The position numbers and the translations under genes are program-made. Shown here piece by piece: positions 1 through 11,999 of a DNA stretch of 64,000 bases (the stretch's first letter is position 1; every line of letters begins with the position of its first letter). The stretch spans positions 6,016,501 through 6,080,500 of the forward strand of contig CM038925.1 in assembly GCA_021904315.1 (NCBI GenBank), read 5' to 3'. The notes under the pieces were generated by a model. It had not been told where the DNA came from, did not search any database, and saw nothing but the letters and a program-made list of their open reading frames with translations. The DNA is from Sphagnum magellanicum. Lineage: Eukaryota; Streptophyta; Sphagnopsida; Sphagnales; Sphagnaceae.

Positions 1-216
1 TTTCAATAGATGCATCAAGTTTTAAACTCAAATTGGTGCACATGTGGTTTATTATAAATTCATTTACTTCGTTTTAAAAAAATTATGTCATTTGTAAAGT
101 TTTGAAAACAATTTATTAGTTTCTGATATTTCAATCTTAATCTTTCAACATGTGCAAATGTCATCCATCTTGGTTTATTTTTGGGGTTTGTGTGTGGGTA
201 CAAATGTTCATTACAG
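1..216. other. AT-rich sequence upstream of the first visible receptor-kinase exon
   Basis: No coding signal is seen here. It is most simply the intron that precedes the LRR exon at 217; earlier exons of the receptor kinase (signal peptide, further LRRs) would lie to the left of the window. Confidence 0.5.
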
Positions 217-3200
217 GAATTTGGGTAACAACAATTTGAGCGGTTCATTTCCTTCTCATTTGTTTGCTTCTTCAATCTCAACCTTACAAGAAATGTGGGT
301 ACACATCAAGATACATTTTCTCAAGTTTTGTACAGAAAATTTGAAATGGGAAGATCCATATATGTATGTGAAACATTTTTTCAATTATAAAATAGAGTTC
401 AACAAAAGGTCAACCTGTAAGTTATTTTGGATTGAAGTGAAGGACAAACATTTTAATTTCATTTATCAAATTCCATTATATACTATTGTGCACAATTTGA
501 ACTAACATTATATTCTTACAACTTGCTACAATGCAGAAATTTTGACTATAACAACTTATGTGGGACTTTGAATATGAGTTTTTGGGATTTGGAAACAAAT
601 ATTTCCTTTTCCATTGTCTCCATGCTGTATAATGATATAACCACACTTGAACCAAGTTGGGAAGATTCCCCGATCTATCCCGAAATTTTGTAAGTCTTTA
701 ATTGATTGTTTTTAAATATCCAATTGTGGCCCACAAGTTTGAACTAATCTTGTCATTGTAACTTAGCTTCAAGTTTTAGATTCTTCAATATCGTTATTGA
801 AAGAACATGATAGGAAGTGGAATTTTTTTATTTTAATTGAAAATCAATATCATTATTCCAATATATTAATGATGATTTTGGACTTTCATTGTAGGCTTTT
901 TGGAAATCCAATTTGCAAAAATCGATGTAGCTCAAATCGCATCACATGCCTTCGTCAACAATTCAGTTGTTGCAACCCGCAGCTCTGTTCAAGTTGGGAT
1001 TACATTCACAACAATTCCCTATCCCCATTAGATTACCATAGAAGGGTTGTACTCCATATTTATTTTTGTCACTACTCTATTAATTAAACAAAACCCTTGA
1101 ATTGAAAAAGGAACTTGTATACATAAAATAGTTTCAACATATACTTGTTGAAATTATAAATAGGTATCACTTTTAGATATTTACGATAAAAAAAGATATT
1201 TATATTATATGTTTGAAGTTCAATTGAAAATCTAGGGTCTTCATATGAGCCTTGCACCTAATGTACAACATGTCACATTAAATAGGTACAATTAATCCAT
1301 TAAGATTTTTTGGTTAAAATGTCACATTATAAAATTAAATTTGAAAACTAAAATAAAAAATAAATTTTGTAATTTGGGGGATGCATTTGGAATACATTAA
1401 AGTTCCAAATGTTGAAAATAAGGAACTTTTCTTTGTCTTGTGATGCTAATGTGGGGGTATGCAAAAGAAAATTCTTAGTTGTGAAATGTCAATATTGTTA
1501 GCATGTTAGAATAATGGAAACTAGTTAGTTGTTTGATGTTGTTTTGCTTTTCATTCCAAACTAACACATTAATTTATTTTTTCACTTGTGGCAGTATGGA
1601 TTCAAAGCAAAAATAAGTTAAATTTGATACTGTCCACAACACTACCAATTATTTTTGTTTTTGGTGGAATTATTGGTGTGGTAATATTACGGAAATATCG
1701 TGCAAATGCATTAGCTTTGCATGAAATCCAACAAGGTGTGTTTTTGTTTGTCTATTACTGTATTGTATCATTCATTTATATGATTATTTCTTGTTATTCT
1801 GCTTTTATTGTTATCACTAGCTAAGATAATGATTAGCCATATATGACACATTGTGTAGGTTTGTTCAAACTTGGTATTAGTATGTAATATCAATCTCATT
1901 CTTATTCATTTAATTATCCAAAGTAAAGTGAATGTGTGTTAATATTACACCTTGCACTTCCTTGTAGAATTTGCTAAACAACAAGTGCAACCTACATTAT
2001 ATTCCTATAACATGCTAAGTAGAGCTACGGGAGATTTTCATCAAGATAACAAGCTTGGGGAAGGTGGATTTGGTGTTGTTTACAAGGTGATTTTATCAAC
2101 ATCTTGCATGCCCTTTTATCATCATACATCTTTTCATATATTTTCAAATTTTAATTTAAATTTTTACTTTAGTGTGATTTGTGTCAAATTTCCAATAAGT
2201 AATGCATAGCATTTTTTTGTGTATATTGTAGGGAATCTTATTGGATGGGACAAAATTGGCAATAAAGCTATTGACGACAAAATCTCACCAAGGCATTGAT
2301 GATTTTTTGAATGAAGTTGTGTCTATCACTGGTGTTAGACACAAAAACCTTGTGAAGTTGAAAGGGTGTTGTTTACACCATACACAACGTCTTCTTGTGT
2401 ACGAATTTGTAGAAAACAAAAATCTTGCAGAAGCCTTATGGGGTATATGACTAACTTTTCACCTTCATTGCCTATAATGTGTTAAAAATAATTCAATGTG
2501 ATTCTAAATCCACATGTATCATGATAATTGACCCATGATCATGTCAACTGAGGGACTTCATATTTTATGCTTGCAGGTTCAAATATGGAAGATAACATAT
2601 TCTTAGATTGGCCAACACGTTTTCAAATATTTGTGGGCATTACTCGAGGCTTAATTTACCTCCATGAAAATTTGCAACCACGCATTATACATCGAGACAT
2701 CAAAGCATCCAACATCCTTCTTGACAAAAACTTTAATGCAAAAATTGCCGATTTTGGTTTGGCACGATTATTTTCCGACAATCAAAGTCAGTTATTCACA
2801 CAAGTTGCTGGAACCCTGTAAGTGCAATAAGTTTGATTAATAACATGTATGAAAATAATATCATATAGATCAAAATTTATTATAATTGCAACATTTGAAT
2901 TTAACATTACTAAAATGTAATTATGAATTTATTTACAAAATGACTAATTTTTCTCACTTTGGTTTGGATGTTAAATTACATGAATTGTGATATCTATTAT
3001 ATAGTGGATATATGTCTCCGGAGTATGCAACATTGGGTCAACTCAGTACAAAGGTTGATGTGTATAGCTTCGGTGTTCTTTTACTTGAAATTATTAGCGG
3101 CAGGAAGGCCATACTTCAAAATGCAACAAACAACATGTACCTTGTTGAATGGGTAAGAACATTTGATCATCTTGCCTTTCAAAACTATTATATTTTTAAA

Positions 3201-3756
3201 ATATTAGGAACAATTTTAACATCAACTTTCATTCATGTGATGAAAACATATATTAGATTTTAAAGGAATAAAATCATGTTGGAAATGAATGGTGACAATG
3301 GTATAATTAATCATTTGTACATAATGAATATATTTGTGAGTTCTTGAAAAAATGTCACAAAAGTTGCAACATCACTTCCACATTTTTTACAATTATGGTT
3401 TATATTTTTTCACTCTAAAATTTACAAGTAATAATTTATAAAGATATAAAATAATAATTATTGTTTGATAAACTTGAATTGTCAAACTATTGCAGGCATG
3501 GTCTCTGCACAAAACAAACATGTTGATAAGCTTGGTGGACCCAAAAATACAAAACACAATTGTGGAAAGTGAAGTGCAACGTGTGATTAATGTGGCACTT
3601 TTATGCGTGCAAGTAGAAACAACAAAACGCCCAACAATGTCACAAGTGTTGGGAATGCTACAAGGTGAAATGGATTTGCCTAATATTATAACTAATTCGA
3701 GTGAGAATGATGTTTCAAGTATCTATGTGAATGTATCAACTAGTGAAAGTAACTAA
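217..3756 (+). CDS. LRR receptor-like serine/threonine kinase, 3' part (start lies outside the window)
   Basis: Nine phased exons are visible: 217-294, 537-689, 895-992, 1595-1735, 1968-2086, 2232-2442, 2577-2817, 3005-3152 and 3496-3756. All have GT..AG borders and join in one frame. The first two encode LRR sequence ([22 protein letters not shown]). Exon 3 gives the membrane-proximal LLFGNPIC motif and a cysteine cluster. Exon 4 gives a transmembrane helix followed by basic RKYR. The kinase domain has the glycine loop GEGGFGVVY, the lysine in LAIK, the catalytic loop HRDIKASN (an RD kinase), DFG, and SPE in place of APE. No stop or frameshift is seen. By family knowledge it would be a plasma-membrane receptor that phosphorylates cytoplasmic partners. 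The kinase resembles the LRR-VIII-2/CRPK1 group, whereas the GNPxC juxtamembrane region resembles LRR-VIII-1. The ligand is unknown. The gene may be live, but expression cannot be judged. Confidence 0.85.
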
Positions 3757-4005
3757 TTACTTTCATCTCTTATACCCAACAATTATAGTAATGTTGAAAT
3801 TGAATGAACCAACTTGAATCCTAAATAGAAAAATATCATGGAATAATCAATAATTGTGAGGCTAGAACCATTGTAGCACCATTGGCTCCAAGGATAAGTA
3901 TAGGAAAATAATGATTGAAAACTTTAAACCAAGTCCTTGTAGTTTTATATATGGTGGATGTGAAATATGTTAATAGCTTTATAATTGATGGTTGAACACA
4001 TTTCC

Positions 4006-4011
4006 AATAAA
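4006..4011 (+). other. Candidate polyadenylation signal AATAAA of the receptor kinase
   Basis: A canonical AATAAA lies 250 bp after the kinase stop codon. The same hexamer is kept in duplicate copy B at 11762-11767. This is the best placed signal in the 3' flank, but a cleavage site cannot be seen. Confidence 0.45.
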
Positions 4012-4214
4012 TCAAATTTGTTAACTTCATGCCCAAATTTTCAATATAAAAAAGGTTTGGTCAAATGCAACCCAAGATGTTATGGGTTTAAATAAGGGTT
4101 TCACCACATGTATGCATCCATCACAACATGATGAACACATATGGACACAAACATAACCTTGCATCATGTTAATATGGGGTCAATGTAGGTCAACCTAGAG
4201 TCAACTTAGGTCAA

Positions 4215-5860
4215 AGGCCATTTTGGGTGCTAAGGGCAAGTTCATGAGCAACCAAAAAGGTAGTAGTTTCGATCACTATAAACCCTATGGCAATTAAAAT
4301 GTTTTTCAATTGCCACACAATTCTAGTCGTTGAATAGTGGGCGATTAAAAACTTTTAGTCATTTTCCATATGGTGACCAAAACTCATTTTTCAATTGCCA
4401 TTTGTTAAGCAACCAACCGAAAGTTCTTAGTTACCAACAATTTGGCAACCAAAACCTTTTTTCGATCACCAACAATTGTCATTTTCAAGCATTGGCCACT
4501 AAATTTTCAGTCACATTTGGTAGTTGTGTGTAGAGCTTGATGAAAAATTTCCAAAAACATATTACATGCCCCCTTTCCAAATTTAGTTGCTAGAAATCAA
4601 AAAAAATTGGATGGTGACCACAACCCATTTTCGGTCACCATTTGTATGGTGATCGAAAAATTTTGGTCACCATTCATATGGCGACCAAGTGTTTTTGATC
4701 ACCAACAGTAAAACGAATGAAACAATTTTTCATCACTAATGACTACTATTTTCAGTTGTTGGTGACTAAATTTTTTGTCACCTTCAATTGCCACTAGTAA
4801 AACTCAATGAGAGCTTTCTAAAAACATATTACATGCCCCTTTTTTCTAAATTCAATTGTTGGCAACCAAATAATTTCAATCACCATCCAACGATCAAGGT
4901 TTTTAGATGGTAGCTGAAACCTATTTTGGGTCACCATTTGTATGGCATCTAACACCATTTTGGTCACCATTTGTATGGTAATAGAAAATGTAGTCCCTAT
5001 CAACAGAAAATAAAAATCGTTGGTGACCAAAAAAGGGTTTTGGTTGCCCTTTTATTGGCGATTAGAAATGGGTTTTGATTGTCATCTGAAAAATCTTGAA
5101 TGTTGGATTGTAACTAAAAATGGGTTTCGGTCACCATCTAAAAAACCTTGATCGTTGGATGGCGATCAAAAATAGGTTTTGGTTGTCATTCGAAAAATCT
5201 TGATCATTGGATGACGATGGAAAGTTTTCAATTACAACCAATTGAATTTGGAAAAGGGGGCATCTAATTTTTTTGGAAAGTTCTCATGGAATTCTATGCA
5301 TGGCAATTGAAGGCAACTACAAATTTTGTTAGTAACAATAGAAAATAGCACTTGTAGGTGACTGAAAAATGGTTTTAGTTGCCCTATTGTTAGTGATCGA
5401 AAAATTTTGGTCACCATATGAATGGTGATCGAAAATGGATTTTGGTCACCATCTGAAAAATTTAAATCATTGGATGGCAACAAAAAAAATTTATTTGCCA
5501 GTGATTGAATTTGGAAAGGGTGCATGTAATATGTTTTTAAAAAGCTCTCGTCAAGCTTAACACACAGTGAGCAAAAGCAACCAAAAATTCATGTCGCTAG
5601 CGATTGAAAACAACAACCGTTAGTGGCCAAAAAAAGGTTTCAATAGCCAAATTATTGGCAACCGAAATTTTCAATCATCATATGAATGGCGATTGAAAAT
5701 GGGTTTTAATCACCATCTAAGACATTTTGATTATTGGATGGCAATCAAAATTGATTGTGGTAACGAAAAGCTAGCAACCAACTATTGTGACCAAAAGGTT
5801 ATAACCAAAATCTTGTGGTGACCAAATTTGTTTTTGGTCACCATATATAACAATGGCAGC
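4215..5860. repeat. GGTGACC/GGTCACC palindromic array, copy A
   Basis: Dozens of short units alternate between forward (GGTGACCAAAA, GCGACTGAAA) and inverted (TTTTGGTCACCAT) orientation. They are joined by spacers such as 'ATGGGTTTTGG' and by the recurrent phrase 'CCAAAAACATATTACATGCC'. Many neighbouring units can pair into hairpins of 10-15 bp. No protein is encoded; open frames here are by-products of the repeat. The right end has a motif shared with the arrays at 12000-13745 and 60490-63120. It is likely a non-autonomous transposon or its subterminal repeats, but no terminal inverted repeat was proven. Confidence 0.75.
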
Positions 5861-6617
5861 TTGTGTGTCAAGATGCACGTCAATGTGACACCTGTTACAA
5901 AATGGTTGTGTCAGATTAGTTTTGACAACCTTGGTTTAAATTGATGTGTTAATTATGGATTTATGAATATTTTGAGTTAAGTACATTGGAGGAGGTTTAA
6001 AATATGATGAGGAATTTTATCCATTCCAACCCACACATTTACAACATGTCCAAATCCACCATTTTTTCAACTATTGATGTGACTATCCTCTATGGCACGA
6101 TGGTAAAAATGACTTGTAGTCATAAAAACAATTAAAAAGTGGTTTGTAGTTGCATATGCAACTATGACTTGTGATTAATATCAATTTGGATGAAAATGAA
6201 AATGAAAATGAAAAGTGGACTTATATTAAAAAATTTAGTGGCATCTCAAAATAAATGAAAATGTAATTATTTTCGCAACTGGGGATGTGGTTCATAAGCC
6301 ACTAAACACCACATGGCATCTTATTCAACTTTAATTGCAATTATAAATCCTAGTTACAAATGTACATGCAATTAAATGTAACAAAAATGAGTTGGCCAAT
6401 GAAATTGTTGGATTTAGTGACCTTTATTTTTTCCTTAGTTTTAATGAATAAACCATTAAATGTGTAATAGGGTTTGGTAAGTTTGTGAAACTTTAAAGAA
6501 CCCATGGCAATGCTAGATATGGACCATTATTTGGAATTTCCAACATAAATTTTTATCATGTTAATATATCCACTTATAAAATTATATCTGACTAAATTAA
6601 TTTTTTTGGCAAAATTA

Positions 6618-6620
<3 letters not shown>
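5861..6620. other. Non-coding AT-rich DNA of the duplicated block
   Basis: No gene is seen. The stretch is homologous to about 16240-16960 and differs from it by small indels. The first 80 bases ('GTGACACCTGTTACAAAATGG' region) are also related to the right end of the array at 63040-63118, so they probably belong to the end of that repeat family. Confidence 0.6.

Positions 6621-6662
<42 letters not shown>
6621..6662. repeat. (TA)n microsatellite
   Basis: An uninterrupted run of about 21 TA dinucleotides lies in copy A. The matching place in copy B (about 17240) has no long TA run, so it expanded or contracted after the duplication. Confidence 0.95.
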
Positions 6663-6666
<4 letters not shown>

Positions 6667-7363
6667 AAAAATCAAGTAGAGGTTTGAGATGTGCAAAATA
6701 TATAATTTATTTTTAGTCATAATTTTAAGTAAATTTTAATATATTATAAATGTAAAAGTAATAAAACTTATAGTTCCATAAAATCAATTAATTTTATGGA
6801 ATTAATTAATGTTTAAAAATTCAAATCAAATTCTTAAATTAATATTTTATAATAAAAATAATATGGTTAATATAATATATTTTATTATATTTATATTGTA
6901 ATTTTTATATCCATTTATAAATATTATATGTGAATAAATTATATATCACATATCCAAATTAAATTCTATTGTTAAAATTATGATACTCAAAAACAAAACT
7001 ATATAATATAATTTTTAGAATCAAATGAAGGTTTAAGATACAAACTATATATCTTTATTTTTTTTATTATAGTATCCACAAAAAAAATTCCATTTCTAAA
7101 TCATGTGCTTGAATTATCTAAGGAATGGTCATTACAATGGTATTCAATAATGAAATTCAAGTATTCTTTTTGTTAATCTAGTTTATATTTTTGAAAGAAA
7201 AATATATATTTATGTAAATTATTGAAAAAATTTTAAATTAAACTTTAAATCTTATCATTTGGACAAAATATCAATAAGATATCAGATATCAAAAATGATG
7301 TTTTGTGTAATATTTTAAATCAAGTAAAGTAAATAGAATGCACATTACTATATTGTTACAAAA

Positions 7364-7500
7364 AATGGGGTGGCTTGGTGGTAAAAGAATTGAATACCAT
7401 CTTTGGGGGTCAAGGATCAATTTTCACAAATGACACAAGTTGTGGTCAATGGTGGTTAGTTGACTAAATATTTTTTACTTACATAGCCTACTAAGTACAC
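7364..7500 (+). mobile_element. tRNA-derived SINE-like fragment (Au-SINE-like), copy A
   Basis: The sequence 'GTGGCTTGGTGGTAAAAG' resembles the pol III A box of plant Au-type SINEs. About 35 bp downstream, 'GGTCAAGGATC' is a weak B-box candidate, a tRNA-like spacing. The same sequence occurs in duplicate copy B at about 17938-18085, so it predates the duplication. No poly-T tail or target duplication was identified. Confidence 0.4.
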
Positions 7501-7955
7501 TAGGCATCCTACCTAATAACTTAAACTAGGCTTTTAGCTGAACTTAAGTAATGACACATGTCAACAACCTATAAGTTGAAATTAATGAAATTATCAATAA
7601 TATAAATACATAAATAATTATTTTATTTTTAATATTTGAACAATATTTATACAAATAATGCAACTACATGGCTTAATCTTAAAAGCGGTATGGACAATGC
7701 AATGTAAGCTAGTTTAGATGGATGAAATGTTCATGTAAGTCACCTGTTTATGTGACTGTTATTGCGACTTGGTGCAAAGTTTTTTTTTTTTTGATCGAAA
7801 TTTTATGTGACTTATCTAAGGCAACTAGAGCAAATTGTAATCACATATGGCAATTACAACTAAAAATAAATTGAAAAAACCAATTGTTAATATGCAAAGT
7901 TTTTGTAATGTATCTTGATGTTTGAACATGATATTATATCTTTGAAACTTGGAGC

Positions 7956-9050
7956 TTTGGGTTACTTATGGGCCATTTAAATTATTTCATCCATCTTTTT
8001 TCCATAATGTAGTGTTTGGATTGGCACATACCTCTTGGTGGGTCAACAGGTTTATATGTTAAATTCTATATTGTTTAAATGTTCTAGAACTCAATATATT
8101 TTGTGAAAGAATTAATAGTTTTATTGAAGATTATTCAACTAGTTATTTAGATTTTTTAGGAGAATTGAATATATGTATGTATGTATGACACTTGATTTTC
8201 AAATTTTCAAGACCCATGGCTATATATTTGAATTGATTATTTTGATTTTTTGAAACCTATTAGTTATCTATGTGTTTTTTTGAAAAACTACCCAACCTGG
8301 GTTTATTAAAGACATGTAATTTTGTACCATAATTTGGTAATTTGGCTTTGAACAACAATAGATCAAATGATATGTTTATGCCATAGTATTCGCCATAAGC
8401 CTAATGTGGGTGTGAAGTTGGCAAAGGGACTTGTTGTCTTCTTTCAATTGTTTTGTCATTAAACTTGTCACAAAAATATGGAGCTCTAAACATCATCATG
8501 CCAATGGCAATTGAAGTACCATTGGAAATTGTGATGAATAAGACATGGGATAAGAGCTTGTCTATGAGTTTGTCTATGATTTTTGATCTTGCAATTTTTT
8601 AACTCAATTTCTTTCTATTGGATTTCCATGGCTCCTTTTGAACATACAATACAAGTTAGTGAAAATTATTGTCCTTATTTGTGAGGACAAAAAATTACTT
8701 GTACTCATGGTGTTTGCACATGTAATTTATTCCTTAAGAGTGAAAGGGATGTTATTTATTTAGGTGTAAGATCCTTCCCATTCTCCCACTTCATGATCTA
8801 CATATTTTTAGTTCATGAACACATTCCTATCATTCTTTGCATTCCTCATAAAGCCCAACTGTGGGAACATTCCCAAAACAAGGTGCGAGATTTAGCTACT
8901 ACCTTGGCGTACACCCTTTCTTTTGGGTAAAGCCCAAGGGTGGGTAACATTCCCAAAATATATTTCATATACTTCATATTAGGCTAATATAAAATATGAC
9001 TTGAAATATGATTTCAACATTTCATGTGTTGAATTTTTCAAAATAAACCA
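7956..9050. other. Unassigned intergenic DNA
   Basis: No reading frame with recognisable protein content, no RNA gene and no clear repeat was found here. It lies just right of the edge of duplication copy A. Confidence 0.5.
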
Positions 9051-9059
9051 ACATAAAAA

Positions 9060-9365
9060 ATTTCCATCCTTTTTCTTTTGTTCAATTTTTCACAAAAAAA
9101 GTATGTTGCCAACGTTCATGAAAAAGTTCATCCATTTTCATTTTTCATCCACATTTTCATCCATAAATATCATTCATCCATGGACACGTGGCAAAATATT
9201 CCTCCACATCCAACAATATTCTACCCCATGTGTCAAATAATATTCCCCAAATATTTCGTCGACATTAATAGATTATTCCAAAAAAAATTCATTCATGCTT
9301 CCTTTGTTCATGCTCACCTTTTCACCACTCACATTCACAAGCTCACAAAATAACATTCTTGGCAT
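9060..9365 (+). repeat. Dispersed repeat family R2, copy 1
   Basis: This stretch matches about 48030-48265 in the same orientation. Shared landmarks in the same order are 'GTTCATCCAT', 'CATGGCAAAATATTC' (here CGTGG), 'TGTGTCAAATAATATTCC', 'TTGTTCATGCTCAC' and 'CTCACRAAATAACAT'. No protein is encoded. The family was not identified. Confidence 0.65.
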
Positions 9366-9425
9366 GGAAGAAGTTAGTGCAGATGTTGAAAAGCTATGGG
9401 AAGCCTTACTAGGGGCTTTTCAAAG

Positions 9426-9519
9426 CAAACCCAAGATAGGTGCTCACATACAAAAGTTCTTCAAAGGGTGTCCATTCTAGTTGCTTTGTCAAAGTATGTG
9501 AACACCTATCTTGGGTTTG
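9426..9519 (+). other. Strong hairpin: 26-bp stem, 42-nt loop (microRNA-precursor-like)
   Basis: Bases 9426-9451 pair with 9494-9519 (CAAACCCAAGATAGGTG against CACCTATCTTGGGTTTG, then TCACATAC against GTATGTGA) with one C:A mismatch. Stem length, a single mismatch and loop size fit a plant MIRNA foldback. It could equally be a chance inverted duplication in a decayed repeat. It overlaps the end of a 38-codon ORF that starts with the ATG at 9364. I recognise no known miRNA in either arm. Confidence 0.4.
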
Positions 9520-9539
9520 TTATGCAACATCAATAATCA

Positions 9540-10927
9540 ACACCCATCTTCAAATTTGTTTGTGATCTATTTGATGCAACATTTAGGTAAGCTTTGTTCT
9601 TAACTTGGTACATAATTCTAAATGTTTATGGAAGTGTTTTCCAATCATATCATTCTAAGTAATTTATATCTTCCTACATCAGAATTTCCTTTGTTTTTTC
9701 ACATAATGACTAGACTTGCATGTTGGAAGACAACATGATACATTTTAGGGTTTATTTCTCCCACCCTAACTCAATCCAACAAGCCTTTGAAGACATAGTA
9801 AATAAATCATGTCCTTTGGTAGAGACATTGTCATTGTCTTTCTCCTAACAATGTATATAAGCAAAATGGTCAAGGTACGGATTGTGGTGGTTGTAGGTGT
9901 GGAGGCAACCAAGAGTGGGGCCTTGGTAGCATCAATAATCAATCTCTTCCAAGCTTTATCCCACCACACTAAATGTTCGTGTTGCTACAATTTGCAAGAA
10001 TGCAAGTGGGATGTAACAAAAGAAAATTTGATTGACTCTTACTCTCTTGTGTTGTTGGTTGTGCTTCAAGTTGTCCTTGATAGTAAATTCTAAGAAAATC
10101 CCTCACCTCTAATGGTCCATTCAATTTTCTGCCATAAGGTTAGTTGACTATCGGTTACCAAGTGGAGGGCCTACAAGGAATATTGACAATTCCTGCATAA
10201 TTAAAATCAACTTGGGTAAAAGATCATCAAACAATGGCTGATGCTATGGCCTCTTGTCTTAGTGCTTCAGTTTTCCTTTGACTTTTTTGTTAACATTAAG
10301 TGACATGGTTAATTGGAAATATCAAGTAATGGGGTTTACAAATGTTCTTCATATGAATAGTTATGTGTAAGGGAACTACAAGTTCAAAGGGGTTTATGTT
10401 GTTTAAAGGCATGACAACTTATAAGGAAGTAACCCAAGGACAATATATTACTCAATGTAAAACACTGACAGCAGTTGATTTGGTACCTTGGAGGCATCTT
10501 CTAGATTTGTAATTAGATGCCTCCAAGGCTAGGACGAAGCTTATGCTAAATGTAAAATATATGCAAATACAAAAAAATAAATTAGGTCAGGTATTTATGA
10601 TGTGGGAAAGAGATATTTCCAAAATAAGGTGGTGTTGGGTGCTTGAATTTTGTCATGTTGTAAATGAGATGTAACAAGATAAATTTTTGTTCCATATAAA
10701 TTTTTTTATTATGCAATAGAAAATTTTCTTCTTATAAATCCAAATGCAGTGTTTGTTTCCACTTTCAATAGCAATATTTAGAAGCAATTGTAAAATTTAT
10801 GGTTCAAATCAATATACAATGTAATAATATTCATGGTCATCTTCACAAGTCCATATAAAATTAATCATTGATCATGATTACATTTTAATTCATTTTTCCA
10901 CCTTGTATGTTTTTCTGTGTTGTGCAG
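9540..10927. other. Unassigned DNA with weak coding-like patches
   Basis: The forward frame at 9809-10093 reads 94 codons and a patch at about 10365-10640 reads with few stops, but neither matches a family I know. They could be remnants of a transposon or a gene. Nothing else is seen before the LRR exon at 10928. Confidence 0.35.
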
Positions 10928-11585
10928 TGTATTGGAGAACAATGAATTGAATGGTTTGCTACCAAACTTTTCGCAATCTCCAAATGTCACCACCTTGTAT
11001 GTAACCTTTATGACCCTATTTTTATAGAATTTGTCCCACTGATATGTATAAGAATATCGAATAATATTAATAATGAAGTTTTTTTTGTAAAGCATCAAGC
11101 TACTTACTATGAAATACATACCAAAAATCTTGAAATAATTATATGATTTATTCATCTTCTAAATATTCACTTTGAAATTTACAAGTAATAATTTATAAAA
11201 ATATAAAATATTAATTATTGTTTGATAAACTTGAATTGCCAAACTATTGCAGGCATGGTCTTTGCACAAAACAAACATGTTGATTAGCTTGGTGGACCCA
11301 AAAATACAAAACACAATTGTGGAAAATGAAGTGCGACATGTGATCAATGTGGCACTTTTATGTGTACAAGTAGAAACAACAAAACGCCCAACAATGTCAC
11401 AAGTGTTGGGGATGCCACAAGGTGACATGGATTTGCCTAATATTATAGCTAATTCGAGTGAGAGTAATGTTTCAAGTCTCTATGTGAATGTATCAACTAG
11501 TGAAAGTAACCATTTACTTTCATCTTTTATACCCAACAATTATAGTAATGCTGAAATTGAATTAACCAACTCGAATCATAAATAG
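10928..11585 (+). pseudogene. Truncated LRR receptor-kinase fragment: one LRR exon joined to the terminal kinase exon
   Basis: Exon 10928-10996 is bordered by CAG and GTATGT. It encodes an LRR unit (VLENNELNGLLPNFSQSPNV). The next recognisable exon, 11253-11585, is a close copy of the last exon of the upstream kinase (subdomain [23 protein letters not shown]). All exons for the transmembrane segment and most of the kinase domain are absent between them. The copy has also lost the stop used at 3754-3756 and reads 28 codons further to a TAG-bearing flank (stop ends 11585). It cannot encode an active kinase. It arose when duplication copy B joined a different LRR gene, or by deletion between the two exons. 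Confidence 0.75.
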
Positions 11586-11999
11586 AAAAATATCATGGAA
11601 TAATCAATAATTGTGAGGCTAGAACCATTGTAGCGCCTTGGCTCCAAGGATAAGTATACAATAATAATGATCAAAAACTTTAAACCAAGCCCTTGCAATT
11701 TTATATATGGTGGATTTGAAATATGTTAATAGCCTAATAATTGATGGTTGAGCACATTTCCAATAAATCAAAGTTGCTAACTTCATGCCCCAATTTTCAA
11801 TATAAAAAAGGTTTGGTCAAATGCAACCCAAGATGTTATGGGTTTTAAATAAAGGTTCTCACCACATTCATGCGTCCATCACAACACAATGAACGCATTT
11901 GGATGCAAATGTATGTTGCGTTATGTTTATATATAGTCAACCTAGGTCAACCTAAGGTCAACTTAAACCAAAAGCCATCTTGGGTGCTCAGGGCAGGTT

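Larger units (their letters stand above)
3409..7955 (+). repeat. Segmental duplication, copy A
   Basis: This segment is repeated in the same orientation at about 11168-18427. It includes the end of the last kinase intron, the terminal exon, the 3' flank, the GGTGACC-type array, an AT-rich stretch and a SINE-like fragment. The terminal exon copies differ at roughly 15 of 260 positions by eye. Homology starts near 'ATTTACAAG' in the last intron and ends near 'AAACTTGGAGCTT'. Copy A lacks the LTR-type insertion and about 240 bp of AT-rich sequence present in copy B. Confidence 0.85.

Noticed and set aside
4215-5860. ORFs in the GGTGACC array as genes
   Set aside because: Translations are repeats of the array units in alternating orientation and shift frame between copies A and B.
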